Below, one piece after another: positions 17,973 to 27,446 of a DNA stretch of 64,000 bases (position 1 is the stretch's first letter; each line of letters opens with the position of its first letter). Under the pieces are notes generated by a model. The model saw nothing but the letters and a program-made list of their open reading frames with translations, made no database searches and was not told the origin of the DNA. Source of the DNA: Flavobacterium sp. MC2016-06 (GTDB taxonomy: Bacteria > Bacteroidota > Bacteroidia > Flavobacteriales > Flavobacteriaceae); assembly GCF_009711165.2 (NCBI RefSeq), contig NZ_WMID02000010.1, positions 103,836 through 167,835 of the forward strand, in the 5' to 3' direction. The position numbers and the translations under genes were made by a program.

Positions 17973-19970
17973 CTATAAATACCAATTCTCAATTTTATCT
18001 TGAAGAATATTCTCTATCGTATATTTTTCAGCTTCCGTTTTTTGAAGCTGATGTGACCAAGCGACTCTTTTACCAGGCTGAAAACCTTCACCTTTGCAAT
18101 TGTATTCGGCATAAAAAGCATTTTTTTCAGCATCGGGTTTCGACCAGTTTTCCCAGCCTTCTGGTTTAATTTGTTTTCCCATTTCGCATTCTATAAAAAC
18201 GGTTTTAGCATAGATACGCCAAGGTCTTCCTAAATAAACGTCGGTTGCTTTTGCATCGGCTGTAAGTTTGCAATTTTTAAAAACAAAACCAAAGGCTGTT
18301 CCTTCTGGAGTTGAAGCTGCAGTGACATAAGAACTTTTAATGCTGTGAATGGTACAATTTTCGAATAATGCCGTTGCACCTCCAAAAATAAAATCGGTTG
18401 TGCCTTCTATATAACAATCTTTAAAATACTGTTTTGCCTCTTTTCCAGACAAGTACAAAGTGTCTTGATTTCCTAAAAGTATACAGTTAAATATTTTTAC
18501 ACGATTTGCCACAACAGACAAAGCAACTGCCTGACCATTGTCTCCAGAAGTGTTTCTAATGGTTAGATTTGAAGCCGAAAAATCATCGCCTTCAACCAAA
18601 AGTGTCGAAGTATAAAAAGTACTGTTTCTGCCTAAATTGATTTTAGAGAAATTATCATCAAAACTAACAATGGTGTTTTCTTTACTTTCTCCGCGTAAAA
18701 CTAAATTAGTATTACATTCTGGAATTTGCACTTTTTCGTTGTAAATTCCGTTTTTAATATATATCGTAACTTTCTCATAAGGGAATGCTGGAGTTGCATA
18801 AACAGCATCCTGAATTTTTGTAAAATCTCCCGAACCATCTTGTGCAACGGTAATTAGAGTCACGTTCTTCTTATCTGCTGTACCAACCTTAGTTCCGTTT
18901 TTAACTGCCCAATCCGGAAATTTTTTTAAAACTTCTCTTGGTGCATCAGAATACCATGAATATCCGTTACGTCGTTCAGAACCTATTTGATCCAGTGATT
19001 TTTTCTTAATTCCATCGCGATCACAGAAAAAAGGTTCATTAGTCTCTAGATCCATAAATCTAGCCCAAATTGGTGCACCATTTTGAACCATAATCATTTT
19101 TTTATCTACTACTTTTCCCGCGTCATTAAGCACTCTCTTTTCTTCTAAGTTGGTGATCTTTGTTTTATCAAACCATTCTACAGCACTTTTTACAGCAGTC
19201 ACAATTTCTCTAGACGGCTTGTCTATAGACATCAAAAGCAATACAATTTTTGTAGATTCATAACCGCTTAGAGAAGCCAATTCAAAAGCTCTGGCATTTG
19301 CAGGAAGCAAAGTTACTTCGTCATGCTGTGCGCACCAAGCCGTAAGAACTCCTTTTTGTTTGTATTGTGTTTTTAAGATACAATCAATTCCTTTATTGAA
19401 CGCTTTTTTGGACTTTTCTATAATTTCTTTTGATGGTTTAATGCTATAATAATCCGTTTCATTAGCAACTTCTTTTATAATATTCAGAATATTTACCATC
19501 GAATCGTCATTGTAGGTAATGTGCGTATAATACCCTTTTTTAAGCGGATAAAACTGAGGCCAGCCTCCATTAGCATATTGTGCTTTTAACAAATAATCAA
19601 GACCATTTAAAAAAGATGCTGCATATCGTTCGTCTTTTACCTGAGCATACATTTTTGACATAAAAAGCATTTCCTGACACGTAGCTCCATTGTCTGTCGT
19701 GGTTTCTTCGGATGTTTTTTTAAGTCTCGTTAAATCTTTTTTCTGCTGTTCCGTAAGCTCATGCTGCATTTGAATGTTTTTGGGCCAGCCGCCAATATTT
19801 CGCTGATAAAGCAAAACATTCTCTGCAATACTTTTAGCTTCTGCTGTACCAAACCAAGCAGCATCATTCTTGCGAATAATATCCGACCAATTTTTATAGG
19901 TATTCTGTGCTTTTGCACCAAAACTGCAAACGAATAAAAAGAGTACTATATATTTTTTTAACTGTATCAT
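17973..19970 (-). CDS. Pectate lyase (PL10) - pectin methylesterase (CE8) fusion
   Basis: 665 residues with an N-terminal signal peptide (to about residue 21). Roughly residues 30-340 form an alpha-barrel pectate lyase of the PL10 type (NIGGWPKNIQM, NGGWPQFYPL, HITYNDDSM). From about residue 370 a beta-helix pectinesterase follows, with the CE8 motifs GNQDTLYLSG, DFIFGGATALFENC (catalytic Asp) and YLGRPWRIYAKTVF. The protein would demethylate homogalacturonan and cleave the product in one polypeptide. The gene is 8 bp after the GH43 gene in the same operon. Confidence 0.9.
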   Translation of the reverse strand: MIQLKKYIVLFLFVCSFGAKAQNTYKNWSDIIRKNDAAWFGTAEAKSIAENVLLYQRNIGGWPKNIQMQHELTEQQKKDLTRLKKTSEETTTDNGATCQEMLFMSKMYAQVKDERYAASFLNGLDYLLKAQYANGGWPQFYPLKKGYYTHITYNDDSMVNILNIIKEVANETDYYSIKPSKEIIEKSKKAFNKGIDCILKTQYKQKGVLTAWCAQHDEVTLLPANARAFELASLSGYESTKIVLLLMSIDKPSREIVTAVKSAVEWFDKTKITNLEEKRVLNDAGKVVDKKMIMVQNGAPIWARFMDLETNEPFFCDRDGIKKKSLDQIGSERRNGYSWYSDAPREVLKKFPDWAVKNGTKVGTADKKNVTLITVAQDGSGDFTKIQDAVYATPAFPYEKVTIYIKNGIYNEKVQIPECNTNLVLRGESKENTIVSFDDNFSKINLGRNSTFYTSTLLVEGDDFSASNLTIRNTSGDNGQAVALSVVANRVKIFNCILLGNQDTLYLSGKEAKQYFKDCYIEGTTDFIFGGATALFENCTIHSIKSSYVTAASTPEGTAFGFVFKNCKLTADAKATDVYLGRPWRIYAKTVFIECEMGKQIKPEGWENWSKPDAEKNAFYAEYNCKGEGFQPGKRVAWSHQLQKTEAEKYTIENILQDKIENWYL

Positions 19971-19978
19971 TTCTTTAC

Positions 19979-21589
19979 TTATTTAGTAACTCTAAACCAA
20001 TCTATCGCAGCATTTCCAGAGTCATTTTTTACTTCTTGACCCAAAGCAAAAAGTCCCACTTTAGCACCAATCCATTTCCCTTCTTTAGCCGTAAAATCAG
20101 AACCAATGGCTTGATAATTTTTATCATCAAGACTGTAAAAGAAACTGCAGATACCGTCTTTTTTAATTTTTACTCTCAAATAGATTGTATTGTTTTCTAT
20201 TAAAATAGGCTTCGTTTCTATTTCTGAAACTGTTTTTGCAAAAGTTCCTGTCTTTTGGTTCAAATACAATTTACCATTGTCATTTTTAAAACATAAATAA
20301 CTATAATCTAAACCCATTATGATAAGTCCTGTAGATTCTCCGTTAAGTCTTGCATTAAAAGTCAGTTTGGTTGTTGCTGTAAACTCTTCTGCTGGGAATT
20401 TCTGTAGTAACAAATTTGGTGCGTCAAAGATATTTTTAGGATCTTTAATGGTAGTTTGGCAATACAAATTAAGATAACCTAAACTGGTTGGAAATCCCCA
20501 ATTAATCTGGCGGTTTGCCTGCCATTGCCATTGTAATCCTAATTTAGGCAAATTAAATTCGTCTGATTCTGCTGGAGTTTCTATTGGATATTTCTTTCCA
20601 ACGTTTGGTTTTTTGTATTTTGTAACTGGTTCTCCAATTCCGTTTTTATCAAAATCCTGTCCCATTACAGGCCAGTCGTTTTCCCATTTCATAGGCTGCA
20701 AATGCACAATTCTGCCGTAAGCGCCTTTGTCCTGAAAATGTATAAACCAATCTTCGCCTGTCTGCGTTTGCACCCAAGCACCTTGATGCGGCCCATTTAT
20801 GGTTGTTGATCCCTGTTCTAAAACTTTTTTCTTCTCATAAGGACCAAAAACATTTTTAGATCTTAAAATCGTCTGCCAGCCCGTTGGAACACCTCCTGCC
20901 GGTGCAAAAATATAATAGTAATTGTTTCTCTTATAAAATTTTGGACCTTCAATTGTACCTTCACTTTCATGTCCGTCAATTACCATAACTTCATCATTAT
21001 TGACAATTGTACCTTCAGGATTCATCGTACAAACTACCAGTAAACTTTTAATCTGTGCTCGGCTTCCTGCAAAGGCGTGTACCAAATACGCTTTTCCGTC
21101 AGTATCCCACAACGGACTCGGATCAATCAAACCGAGTCCCGCTTTTACCAAAAGTGGCTCAGACCAAGGTCCTTCTGCTTTTTTAGATTTTATCATGTAG
21201 ATTCCGAAATCTGGATCTGGATAATAAATATAAAATTCATTATTATGATAATTTATACTTGGTGCCCAAACTCCATTTCCGTGCTGTACTTTATTGTAGG
21301 TTTCAAATGGCGGTTGTTTGATCAACGCATGTGCAATAATTTTCCAATTTACCAAGTCTTTAGAATGCAGAATTGGCAATCCTGGAATACAGTTAAAAGA
21401 CGAAGCTGTCATATAAAAATCATCACCTACACGAACAACATCTGGATCTGAATAATCGGCATGAATAATTGGATTGGTATACGTTCCGTCTCCATTATCG
21501 GAAACCCAAACCTGCGCAGAATTCTTTTGTATGATAAATACAAAGAAAAGAACAAGCGTAATTTTTATATTTTTCATTTTCAAAAACAA
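19979..21589 (-). CDS. GH43 family glycosidase (arabinofuranosidase/xylosidase/galactosidase type)
   Basis: About 536 residues; an ATG four codons in (21577) is an equally good start before the signal peptide. The five-bladed propeller carries the catalytic base in HADYSDPDVVRVGD, the pKa-modulating Asp region DPSPLWDTDGKAYL and the acid Glu in GTIEGPKF. A C-terminal beta-sandwich of about 190 residues, as in GH43 enzymes with an accessory domain, follows. In a pectin locus it probably trims arabinan or galactan side chains. The exact sugar cannot be decided here. It lies 128 bp after a GH105 gene, with two palindromes between. Confidence 0.88.
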   Translation of the reverse strand: MFLKMKNIKITLVLFFVFIIQKNSAQVWVSDNGDGTYTNPIIHADYSDPDVVRVGDDFYMTASSFNCIPGLPILHSKDLVNWKIIAHALIKQPPFETYNKVQHGNGVWAPSINYHNNEFYIYYPDPDFGIYMIKSKKAEGPWSEPLLVKAGLGLIDPSPLWDTDGKAYLVHAFAGSRAQIKSLLVVCTMNPEGTIVNNDEVMVIDGHESEGTIEGPKFYKRNNYYYIFAPAGGVPTGWQTILRSKNVFGPYEKKKVLEQGSTTINGPHQGAWVQTQTGEDWFIHFQDKGAYGRIVHLQPMKWENDWPVMGQDFDKNGIGEPVTKYKKPNVGKKYPIETPAESDEFNLPKLGLQWQWQANRQINWGFPTSLGYLNLYCQTTIKDPKNIFDAPNLLLQKFPAEEFTATTKLTFNARLNGESTGLIIMGLDYSYLCFKNDNGKLYLNQKTGTFAKTVSEIETKPILIENNTIYLRVKIKKDGICSFFYSLDDKNYQAIGSDFTAKEGKWIGAKVGLFALGQEVKNDSGNAAIDWFRVTK

Positions 21590-21606
21590 TTGACTTTCTT
21601 ACTCGT

Positions 21607-21696
21607 CCTAACAGGTTTTTAAAACCTGTTAGGTCTTTTCTTCTAGACCCAAAAAGCTTACTTATAAAACCTAACAGGTTTTAAAAACCTGTTAGG
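21607..21696. repeat. Pair of identical-plan 27-bp palindromes
   Basis: CCTAACAGGTTTT-type perfect palindromes lie at 21607-21633 and 21670-21696, 36 bp apart, in the gap between the GH105 and GH43 genes of the operon. Either could form a strong RNA hairpin. The same element occurs at 63533 and 63858 with CTGACAGG in place of CTAACAGG. Confidence 0.9.
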
Positions 21697-21717
21697 AATT
21701 TAAAAATTTAATTTTTA

Positions 21718-22941
21718 TTATCTATTTAACTCTAAAGCAGCCAAAATAAAAGGTCCCGTTGCTTTAGGATCGTTGTCTTTTTTTCTTTCGTTTACGTAAT
21801 ATTCGTAAGTACCATCACGATACGGAGTTCCACCTAAACCAGCTACTTGACAAGCTTGAGTTAAGCTAATTCCACCGTCTGCATCAACTTTTGTAATCAA
21901 TTTAGTCGTTAAACCATCAAAAGCTTTGTTGGCTAATTTTTTAAATTTTGCAGGCAGATATCCTTTGTTTGCACCTTTTGCAAAAGCATAAGTAAACATA
22001 GCAGATCCAGATGCTTCAAGGTAATTCCCTTTTTCGCCTCCTTTGTCTGTTACCTGCCACCATAAACCTGATTTGTCTTGGTATTTAGCTAAACTCACAC
22101 AAGCTTCGTTTAAATATTGTACTAATTCCTTTTGTTTTGGATGTTCTTTTGGATAATAATCTAACACATCTACCAAAGCCATTACATACCAGCCTAAAGC
22201 TCTAGACCAGAAATTTGGCGAAGTACCTGTTTCTTTGTTCGCCCAAGCCATTTGCTTGCTTTCGTCCCAGCCGTGGTATAACAATCCTGTTTTTGGATCT
22301 GTGGCGTGAAGTCTAATCTGCTCAAATTGTTTTGCTATATCGTCTAAACTTTTTCCGTTTTCAAAAGTTACAGTGTATTGTGCGTAAAATGGTTCTCCCA
22401 TATACAAACCGTCTAACCACATTTGATTTGGATAGATTTGTTTGTGCCAGAAACCACCACTTTTTGTACGAGGCTGTTCTGCAAGTTGTTTGCGTACTAA
22501 TTGTAACGCTTTTAGGTATTTTTCTTCTTTTGTTTCGGCATAAATGCTAAAAAGCAAACGACCTGGTACAACTAAATCAATGTTGTATTTATCAAACTCA
22601 TAGGTTTTAATAGATCCGTCTGGCTGCACTAATGCGTCTACATAACCTCTTACATAAGCTTTATATCTAGGGTCTGGATTTTTTTTGTATAATTCTTCTA
22701 TCGAATGCAAAACCAATGCGTGTACATAATCCCATTTTTGCACTTTAGAATCGTCAATCATATAGGCTTCTGGATGGCGTTTCATCAAGGTTAAAGCCAT
22801 TTTATCGGACCATTTTAAATCTTTAGAAATCACTAAATCTTTGTTTGCAGGTTCTTGCGAAGTCACTTTACAACTTGTAAAAGTCATTGCGCAAATCAAT
22901 AAAACCGACATAAAATAACCTTGCTTTCTCTTATTTTTCAT
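21718..22941 (-). CDS. GH105 unsaturated rhamnogalacturonyl/galacturonyl hydrolase, lipoprotein (copy 3)
   Basis: 407 residues. An (alpha/alpha)6-barrel protein with the GH105 catalytic Asp177 in PNQMWLDGLYMGEP and typical motifs SGGFWHKQIYPN, GTSPNFWSRALGW and GNYLEASGSAMF. The signal is a lipoprotein type (MTFTSC, Cys24), unlike the two upstream paralogues. The family releases the 4,5-unsaturated uronic acid from the non-reducing end of lyase products, which then feeds KduI. It is third in a tandem of three. Confidence 0.92.
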   Translation of the reverse strand: MKNKRKQGYFMSVLLICAMTFTSCKVTSQEPANKDLVISKDLKWSDKMALTLMKRHPEAYMIDDSKVQKWDYVHALVLHSIEELYKKNPDPRYKAYVRGYVDALVQPDGSIKTYEFDKYNIDLVVPGRLLFSIYAETKEEKYLKALQLVRKQLAEQPRTKSGGFWHKQIYPNQMWLDGLYMGEPFYAQYTVTFENGKSLDDIAKQFEQIRLHATDPKTGLLYHGWDESKQMAWANKETGTSPNFWSRALGWYVMALVDVLDYYPKEHPKQKELVQYLNEACVSLAKYQDKSGLWWQVTDKGGEKGNYLEASGSAMFTYAFAKGANKGYLPAKFKKLANKAFDGLTTKLITKVDADGGISLTQACQVAGLGGTPYRDGTYEYYVNERKKDNDPKATGPFILAALELNR

Positions 22942-22963
22942 TTCAAAATATATTTAAATTCTA

Positions 22964-24184
22964 TTATTTTTCTAATTCAAGTGCTGCCAAAATAAAAGGC
23001 CCTAATCCATGAGAATTATCTACTTTTATTTTCTCTTTTATATAATATTCGTACGAGCCATCTCTATATGGGTTTCCTCCTAATCCTGCGCTGGCACAAA
23101 CTTGTGTGATATGTATTTCTCCATCTGCATCAACCGTAATCAACTTTTTTGTTATCCCGTCAAAACCCTTTTGGGCTAGTTTTTTATAACTCACCGGTAA
23201 ATATCCTTTGTTTACTCCTTTTGCAAAAGCATAAACAAACATTTCAGAACCTGAGGCTTCTAGATAATTACCTTGTTTTTTTCCAGAATCGGTAACTTGA
23301 TACCATAATCCAGATTGGTCTTGGTATTTTGCAACGGCTTTAGAAATATCATTTAAGTATTGAATTAATTCTTTACGTTTTGGATGATCCTTTGGCATAT
23401 AATCTAAATCATCTACCAAAGCCATCATGTACCAGCCAATAGAACGCGACCAAAAATTAGGTGAAGTTCCCGTTTCTTTGTTCGCCCAATCCATTTTTTT
23501 ACTTTCATCCCAAGCGTGAAAAAGCAATCCTGTTTTTTTATCTAACGTATGAAGATGAACTTGCTCAAACTGTTTGGCAATGTCATCAAAATCCTTCCCT
23601 TCGTTAAATGTAGAACTATATTGAGCGTAAAAAGGTGTTCCCATATACAAGCCGTCAAGCCACATTTGGTTAGGATAAATCTTTTTATGCCAAAATCCGC
23701 CAGAATTTGTTCTCGGATGTGTCTCTAATTGTTTTCGAAGTGTTTGTAATGCAATTAGATATCGATTGTCTTTGGTCTGATTATAAAGATCAAAAAGTAC
23801 TTTTCCGGCATTTACACTATCAATATTGTAATCTTCTAATTTGTAATTTAGAATTTCTCCCGAAGGATTTACAACTGTTTCGTAATAGTCTTTAACGTAA
23901 GTGCTGTAAATTGGATTGTTTGTTTTTTGATACAATCTTTCAAAAGACATCATCACCAATCCTAATTTATAATCCCATTTTGGTTTTTCGCCATTATCAA
24001 TCTGCCATGCTTTAGGATCACGTTTCATTATAGAAAGCGCCATTCTTTCGGACCATTTTAAATCTTTAGAAATAACAACTGCTGGCTTTGAAGTTTCCTG
24101 CGCCGTACTAATACCGCGGGAAAACAACATCAAACCAATTAATAAGATTGAAGTCAAATACTCTTTCTTTTTATAATGTATCAT
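22964..24184 (-). CDS. GH105 unsaturated rhamnogalacturonyl/galacturonyl hydrolase (copy 2)
   Basis: 406 residues. A signal peptide ends near GISTAQ. The catalytic Asp177 is in QMWLDGLYMGTP, with SGGFWHKKIYPN, GTSPNFWSRSIGWYM and GNYLEASGSEMF. It is very similar to the downstream copy (22 bp away) along its whole length. It acts in the periplasm on unsaturated oligogalacturonides or rhamnogalacturonan disaccharides. The duplicates may split substrates by chain length or linkage. Confidence 0.92.
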   Translation of the reverse strand: MIHYKKKEYLTSILLIGLMLFSRGISTAQETSKPAVVISKDLKWSERMALSIMKRDPKAWQIDNGEKPKWDYKLGLVMMSFERLYQKTNNPIYSTYVKDYYETVVNPSGEILNYKLEDYNIDSVNAGKVLFDLYNQTKDNRYLIALQTLRKQLETHPRTNSGGFWHKKIYPNQMWLDGLYMGTPFYAQYSSTFNEGKDFDDIAKQFEQVHLHTLDKKTGLLFHAWDESKKMDWANKETGTSPNFWSRSIGWYMMALVDDLDYMPKDHPKRKELIQYLNDISKAVAKYQDQSGLWYQVTDSGKKQGNYLEASGSEMFVYAFAKGVNKGYLPVSYKKLAQKGFDGITKKLITVDADGEIHITQVCASAGLGGNPYRDGSYEYYIKEKIKVDNSHGLGPFILAALELEK

Positions 24185-24202
24185 GCTAAAGCTTTTAAAC
24201 TG

Positions 24203-25426
24203 TTATTTATTCAATTCAATTGCACTCAACAAAAACGCACCAAAACCAATGGCTCCGTTGTCTTTTGTTTTGGCATTTAAATAATAATCATTGGTACCGT
24301 CACGAAATGGTTTTCCGCCCAAGCCAACATTTGCTGAAACATTCAGAATATTGATTTCTCCTTTTTTATCCACTTTTACAAATTGTTTTACAAAACTGTC
24401 AAATGATTTTTTAGCCGTTGTTTTATAACTTGATGCCAAATACCCTTTGTCTGCTCCTTTTGCAAAAGCATAAATAATCATTGCCGATGCCGATGGTTCT
24501 TCATAATTTCCAAACAATTCCGGCTTATCTGCAACTTGATACCACAATCCTGCCGGGCTTTTATATTGGTTTACATTCTTTGCTATTTGGTTTAAATACT
24601 CGACCAAAACTTTGTATTTTGGATGTGATTTCGGAAAATAATCTAAGGTTTCTACCAGCGCAATCATGTACCAGCCAATACCGCGTCCCCATACTGTAGG
24701 CGAAGTTCCGGTTTGTTTATCTGCCCAAGCAATTTCTTTGTTTTCGTCCCAGCATTGATACACTAAACCTGTTTTTTTGTCTAACATGTGATTTTGCACC
24801 AATTCAAATTGTTTGGCAATATCCTCTAAGTTTTTCCCTTTTTCATACTTCACCGTAAATTGTGTGTAGAAAGGTTCTGCCATATACAAACCATCAATCC
24901 ACATTTGGTTAGGATAAATCTGTTTGTGCCAAAACCCGCCGCTTGGTGTTCTCGGCTGTGTTTCTAACTGGTTTCTTAATTGCCCGATAATTTTTAGATA
25001 GCGCGGATCTTTTGTTTCATCATATAAATTAAACAGTAGTTTTCCAGGATTTAAACAATCGATATTGTATTCTTTAATATCATATTTTTTAATATTATCG
25101 GTGCTGTCAATCATTCCATCAACATATTCTTTGATGTAATTCAGGTATTTTTTATCGTTTGTTTTTTGATATAATTTTTCAAAACCAGACAATACAAAAC
25201 CCATTTTATAATCCCATTTTGGTTTTTCGTTTCCGTCGAGCTGCCACGCTTTTGGGTACTTATTTAAAATAGAAAGTGCTGTTCTTTCCGACCATTTTAA
25301 TTGATACGAAATAACAGCTTCATTTGAATCTTCTTGATTCTGTGCAATTGTTTTACTGCCAGAAAGCAGCAGTAAAACAATAACGCATTTTATAAAATTT
25401 ACCTTTGTAGAAACAGCTTTAAACAT
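24203..25426 (-). CDS. GH105 unsaturated rhamnogalacturonyl/galacturonyl hydrolase (copy 1)
   Basis: 407 residues. A signal peptide ends near KTIAQ. The catalytic Asp178 is in QMWIDGLYMAEP. It is the most diverged of the three: GTSPTVWGRGIGWYM replaces GTSPNFWSR and GNYEEPSASAMI replaces GNYLEASGS, around the substrate pocket. It follows the DUF4861 gene with only 4 bp between. A role on a differently substituted substrate is plausible from these changes. Confidence 0.9.
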   Translation of the reverse strand: MFKAVSTKVNFIKCVIVLLLLSGSKTIAQNQEDSNEAVISYQLKWSERTALSILNKYPKAWQLDGNEKPKWDYKMGFVLSGFEKLYQKTNDKKYLNYIKEYVDGMIDSTDNIKKYDIKEYNIDCLNPGKLLFNLYDETKDPRYLKIIGQLRNQLETQPRTPSGGFWHKQIYPNQMWIDGLYMAEPFYTQFTVKYEKGKNLEDIAKQFELVQNHMLDKKTGLVYQCWDENKEIAWADKQTGTSPTVWGRGIGWYMIALVETLDYFPKSHPKYKVLVEYLNQIAKNVNQYKSPAGLWYQVADKPELFGNYEEPSASAMIIYAFAKGADKGYLASSYKTTAKKSFDSFVKQFVKVDKKGEINILNVSANVGLGGKPFRDGTNDYYLNAKTKDNGAIGFGAFLLSAIELNK

Positions 25427-25430
25427 AAAA

Positions 25431-26396
25431 TTACATTTTACCTTTTTTATTCAATACTTCTAATTTTGCCTCTAAATACTTCAAAAAGTCTTCTTTATTT
25501 TTTATTCCGTTTGCTTCTTGTTCCCAAGCTCCCATTAAGTAAAAAGAAGTTGCTTTTGTAGTGGGTTTAAATACCAATAAATAATCTAAATCTGTGTCTT
25601 CAACACTCGCAACAGTGCTTACTTCATAAAAAATAGCCATTCCTAAATTGTCTGGAACCAGCGATTGTTTACCATAAGTGGCGATATAAGCCCATTTTTT
25701 ATTTTTGCTTTCTTTTTTAAGAAACTCTCCTTCTTTTTGTTTTGCAATTCCGGTACAAATTCCTTGAATTGCTTTTGAAGCTTTGATAGTATGCTGTGTA
25801 TAAAGTTCGTCTGGTTTAATGGTTAAAAACGACGTGAAATTAATTTTATCAGAAGCCGTTTTCCATCCAAAATAATCCACTTTTACAGTAGACTCTTTCG
25901 TTGTATTATTTACATAAGCAATAGTTGAATCCACTTCACGAAAGTGTAACTTTTCTTTGTTTAGGTAACGATCGATAGAACCAATTCCGATTGCTTTTCC
26001 AGCCTTCAAAATATCTGCTCCCCAATCGCTCATTTCGTGGTACGAATCAAAATTATCCTGTCCTACTTTTGGTAAAATATTCTCAGTTGTTTTCTTTCCA
26101 AAAATATCAATTGCATTTCTCCAGTCTAAATACAAACGATATCCAATTCTGTTATTTTCCCAGCCTGGACCTTCGTAACGTATGTCAAAAGAATGGTCTG
26201 TATGTTCTGGAGCTAGTTTTAATCGGTCTACATTTTTAAAAACGGTACCGCCAATATATTTTCTTCCTTCCCATTTTCCATCTGTTTTTGATGAAATTTC
26301 GGCATATGTTTTATTCTTTTTTATATCGTAATTCTGAGCGCTTACTGTTGTAATACCTGCTAAAAGTAAAATTGCTGCGGTGATTTTTGTTTTCAT
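25431..26396 (-). CDS. DUF4861 family secreted protein, short form
   Basis: 321 residues with a type I signal (to about VSAQ20). It shares the DUF4861 core (GPGWENNRIGYRLYLDWRNAIDIFGKK, SYHEMSDWGADILKAGKAIGIGS) with the lipoprotein at 6732-8024, but lacks that protein's N-terminal domain of about 100 residues. It is encoded tightly between the alpha/beta hydrolase and the first GH105 gene. Operon position suggests a catalytic or accessory role on pectic oligosaccharides. No activity can be assigned from sequence alone. Confidence 0.85.
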   Translation of the reverse strand: MKTKITAAILLLAGITTVSAQNYDIKKNKTYAEISSKTDGKWEGRKYIGGTVFKNVDRLKLAPEHTDHSFDIRYEGPGWENNRIGYRLYLDWRNAIDIFGKKTTENILPKVGQDNFDSYHEMSDWGADILKAGKAIGIGSIDRYLNKEKLHFREVDSTIAYVNNTTKESTVKVDYFGWKTASDKINFTSFLTIKPDELYTQHTIKASKAIQGICTGIAKQKEGEFLKKESKNKKWAYIATYGKQSLVPDNLGMAIFYEVSTVASVEDTDLDYLLVFKPTTKATSFYLMGAWEQEANGIKNKEDFLKYLEAKLEVLNKKGKM

Positions 26397-26408
26397 TTGT
26401 ATTGTAAA

Positions 26409-27344
26409 TTATTTAAAAATTGTATCTAAAAATTGTGTGGTATAAACTACTGTTTCTGTATACCAAGGTTCAAAAAACCAAAAGGAATGAGGCGAATCTT
26501 TTATTGTTTTGACTTCACTGTAAATTTTATTCTCATTCAAAATTTTTATCATATCATCTCTTCCAGCATGAAACCGATCTATACTGCTGTTGATAAACAA
26601 TACGGGGGGAGTACTTTTGCCAGTATGGCTTAAAGCCGATGCATTTTTCCAAATTTCAGGTTTTTCCTGAGAAGTTCCCCCTAACCAAAAAGCAGCCATA
26701 TCTCCTTCGCTTGATTCTGGATGTTTGAAAGCCAAAACGCCATCTATATTGATAATTGCTTCTACTTTTGAGGTTGACTTACTTTTGTTTGAAGCATCTT
26801 CAAAAGCTGGATCTTCGTTTGTTGTACCAATCAAAGCTGCCATTTGACCTCCTGAGGAGCATCCTAAAACCGCAATTTTGTTTGGATCTACATTGAATTT
26901 CTTCGCATTGTCTTTTATAAATTTAATGGCATCTTTTACATCATAAACTGCCTGCGGATATTTTGCTTCGAGCGATAATCTGTATTCTATGGCAAAACAA
27001 GAATATCCTTTTGAAGCGATTTCCTGCCCTAAAAGCCACATGTGATTTTTATTTCCTGATCTCCAGCCGCCACCATGAATCATGATTACTGCGGGATTTA
27101 GTTTGCTTTTTTTATTAATAAAGGCATCTAAATGTAAAACTCTATTTTGCTCCTGATGATAAACAATCTCTTTTTTTTGTTCAACATTGGTATGCTCTTT
27201 TGCTGCTGCAATGGTTATAAAAGGATATTTCTTGATCAATTTAGCATAAGTACTTTTTACAGTATACGATGTATCTACAGCATACTGACTGTGAGCCAAT
27301 AAGCCTTGAAAGAACACTACTAAAATTAATACTATTTTTTTCAT
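26409..27344 (-). CDS. Secreted alpha/beta hydrolase, probable carbohydrate esterase
   Basis: 311 residues with a signal peptide (to about AHSQ). It has the oxyanion motif HGGGWRSG, the nucleophile in GCSSGGQMAAL, an Asp in INSSIDRFHAG and the catalytic His in DSPHSFWFF. These are features of the BD-FAE/acetyl-esterase type of alpha/beta hydrolase. In this operon it probably removes acetyl, methyl or feruloyl esters from pectin. Which one cannot be read. It follows SusD after a 102-bp gap with a hairpin. Confidence 0.85.
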   Translation of the reverse strand: MKKIVLILVVFFQGLLAHSQYAVDTSYTVKSTYAKLIKKYPFITIAAAKEHTNVEQKKEIVYHQEQNRVLHLDAFINKKSKLNPAVIMIHGGGWRSGNKNHMWLLGQEIASKGYSCFAIEYRLSLEAKYPQAVYDVKDAIKFIKDNAKKFNVDPNKIAVLGCSSGGQMAALIGTTNEDPAFEDASNKSKSTSKVEAIINIDGVLAFKHPESSEGDMAAFWLGGTSQEKPEIWKNASALSHTGKSTPPVLFINSSIDRFHAGRDDMIKILNENKIYSEVKTIKDSPHSFWFFEPWYTETVVYTTQFLDTIFK

Positions 27345-27370
27345 TTTTTACCTTCTATTTTTTAGTTAAG

Positions 27371-27403
27371 AAAGGAGTTCGACACTTGGTCAAACTCCTT
27401 TTT
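27371..27403 (-). terminator. Intra-operon hairpin after SusD
   Basis: On the minus strand AAAGGAGTTTGAC pairs with GTCGAACTCCTTT (one U-G pair) around a 5-nt loop, 44 bp past the SusD stop. The following tract (CUUAACUAAAAAAU) is only weakly U-rich. It therefore looks like a partial terminator or an mRNA-stabilising 3' end rather than a complete stop. Confidence 0.6.
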
Positions 27404-27446
27404 AACTGCTTCAAAAAACAATCCTCTCAAAAAAAATTACAAATTA

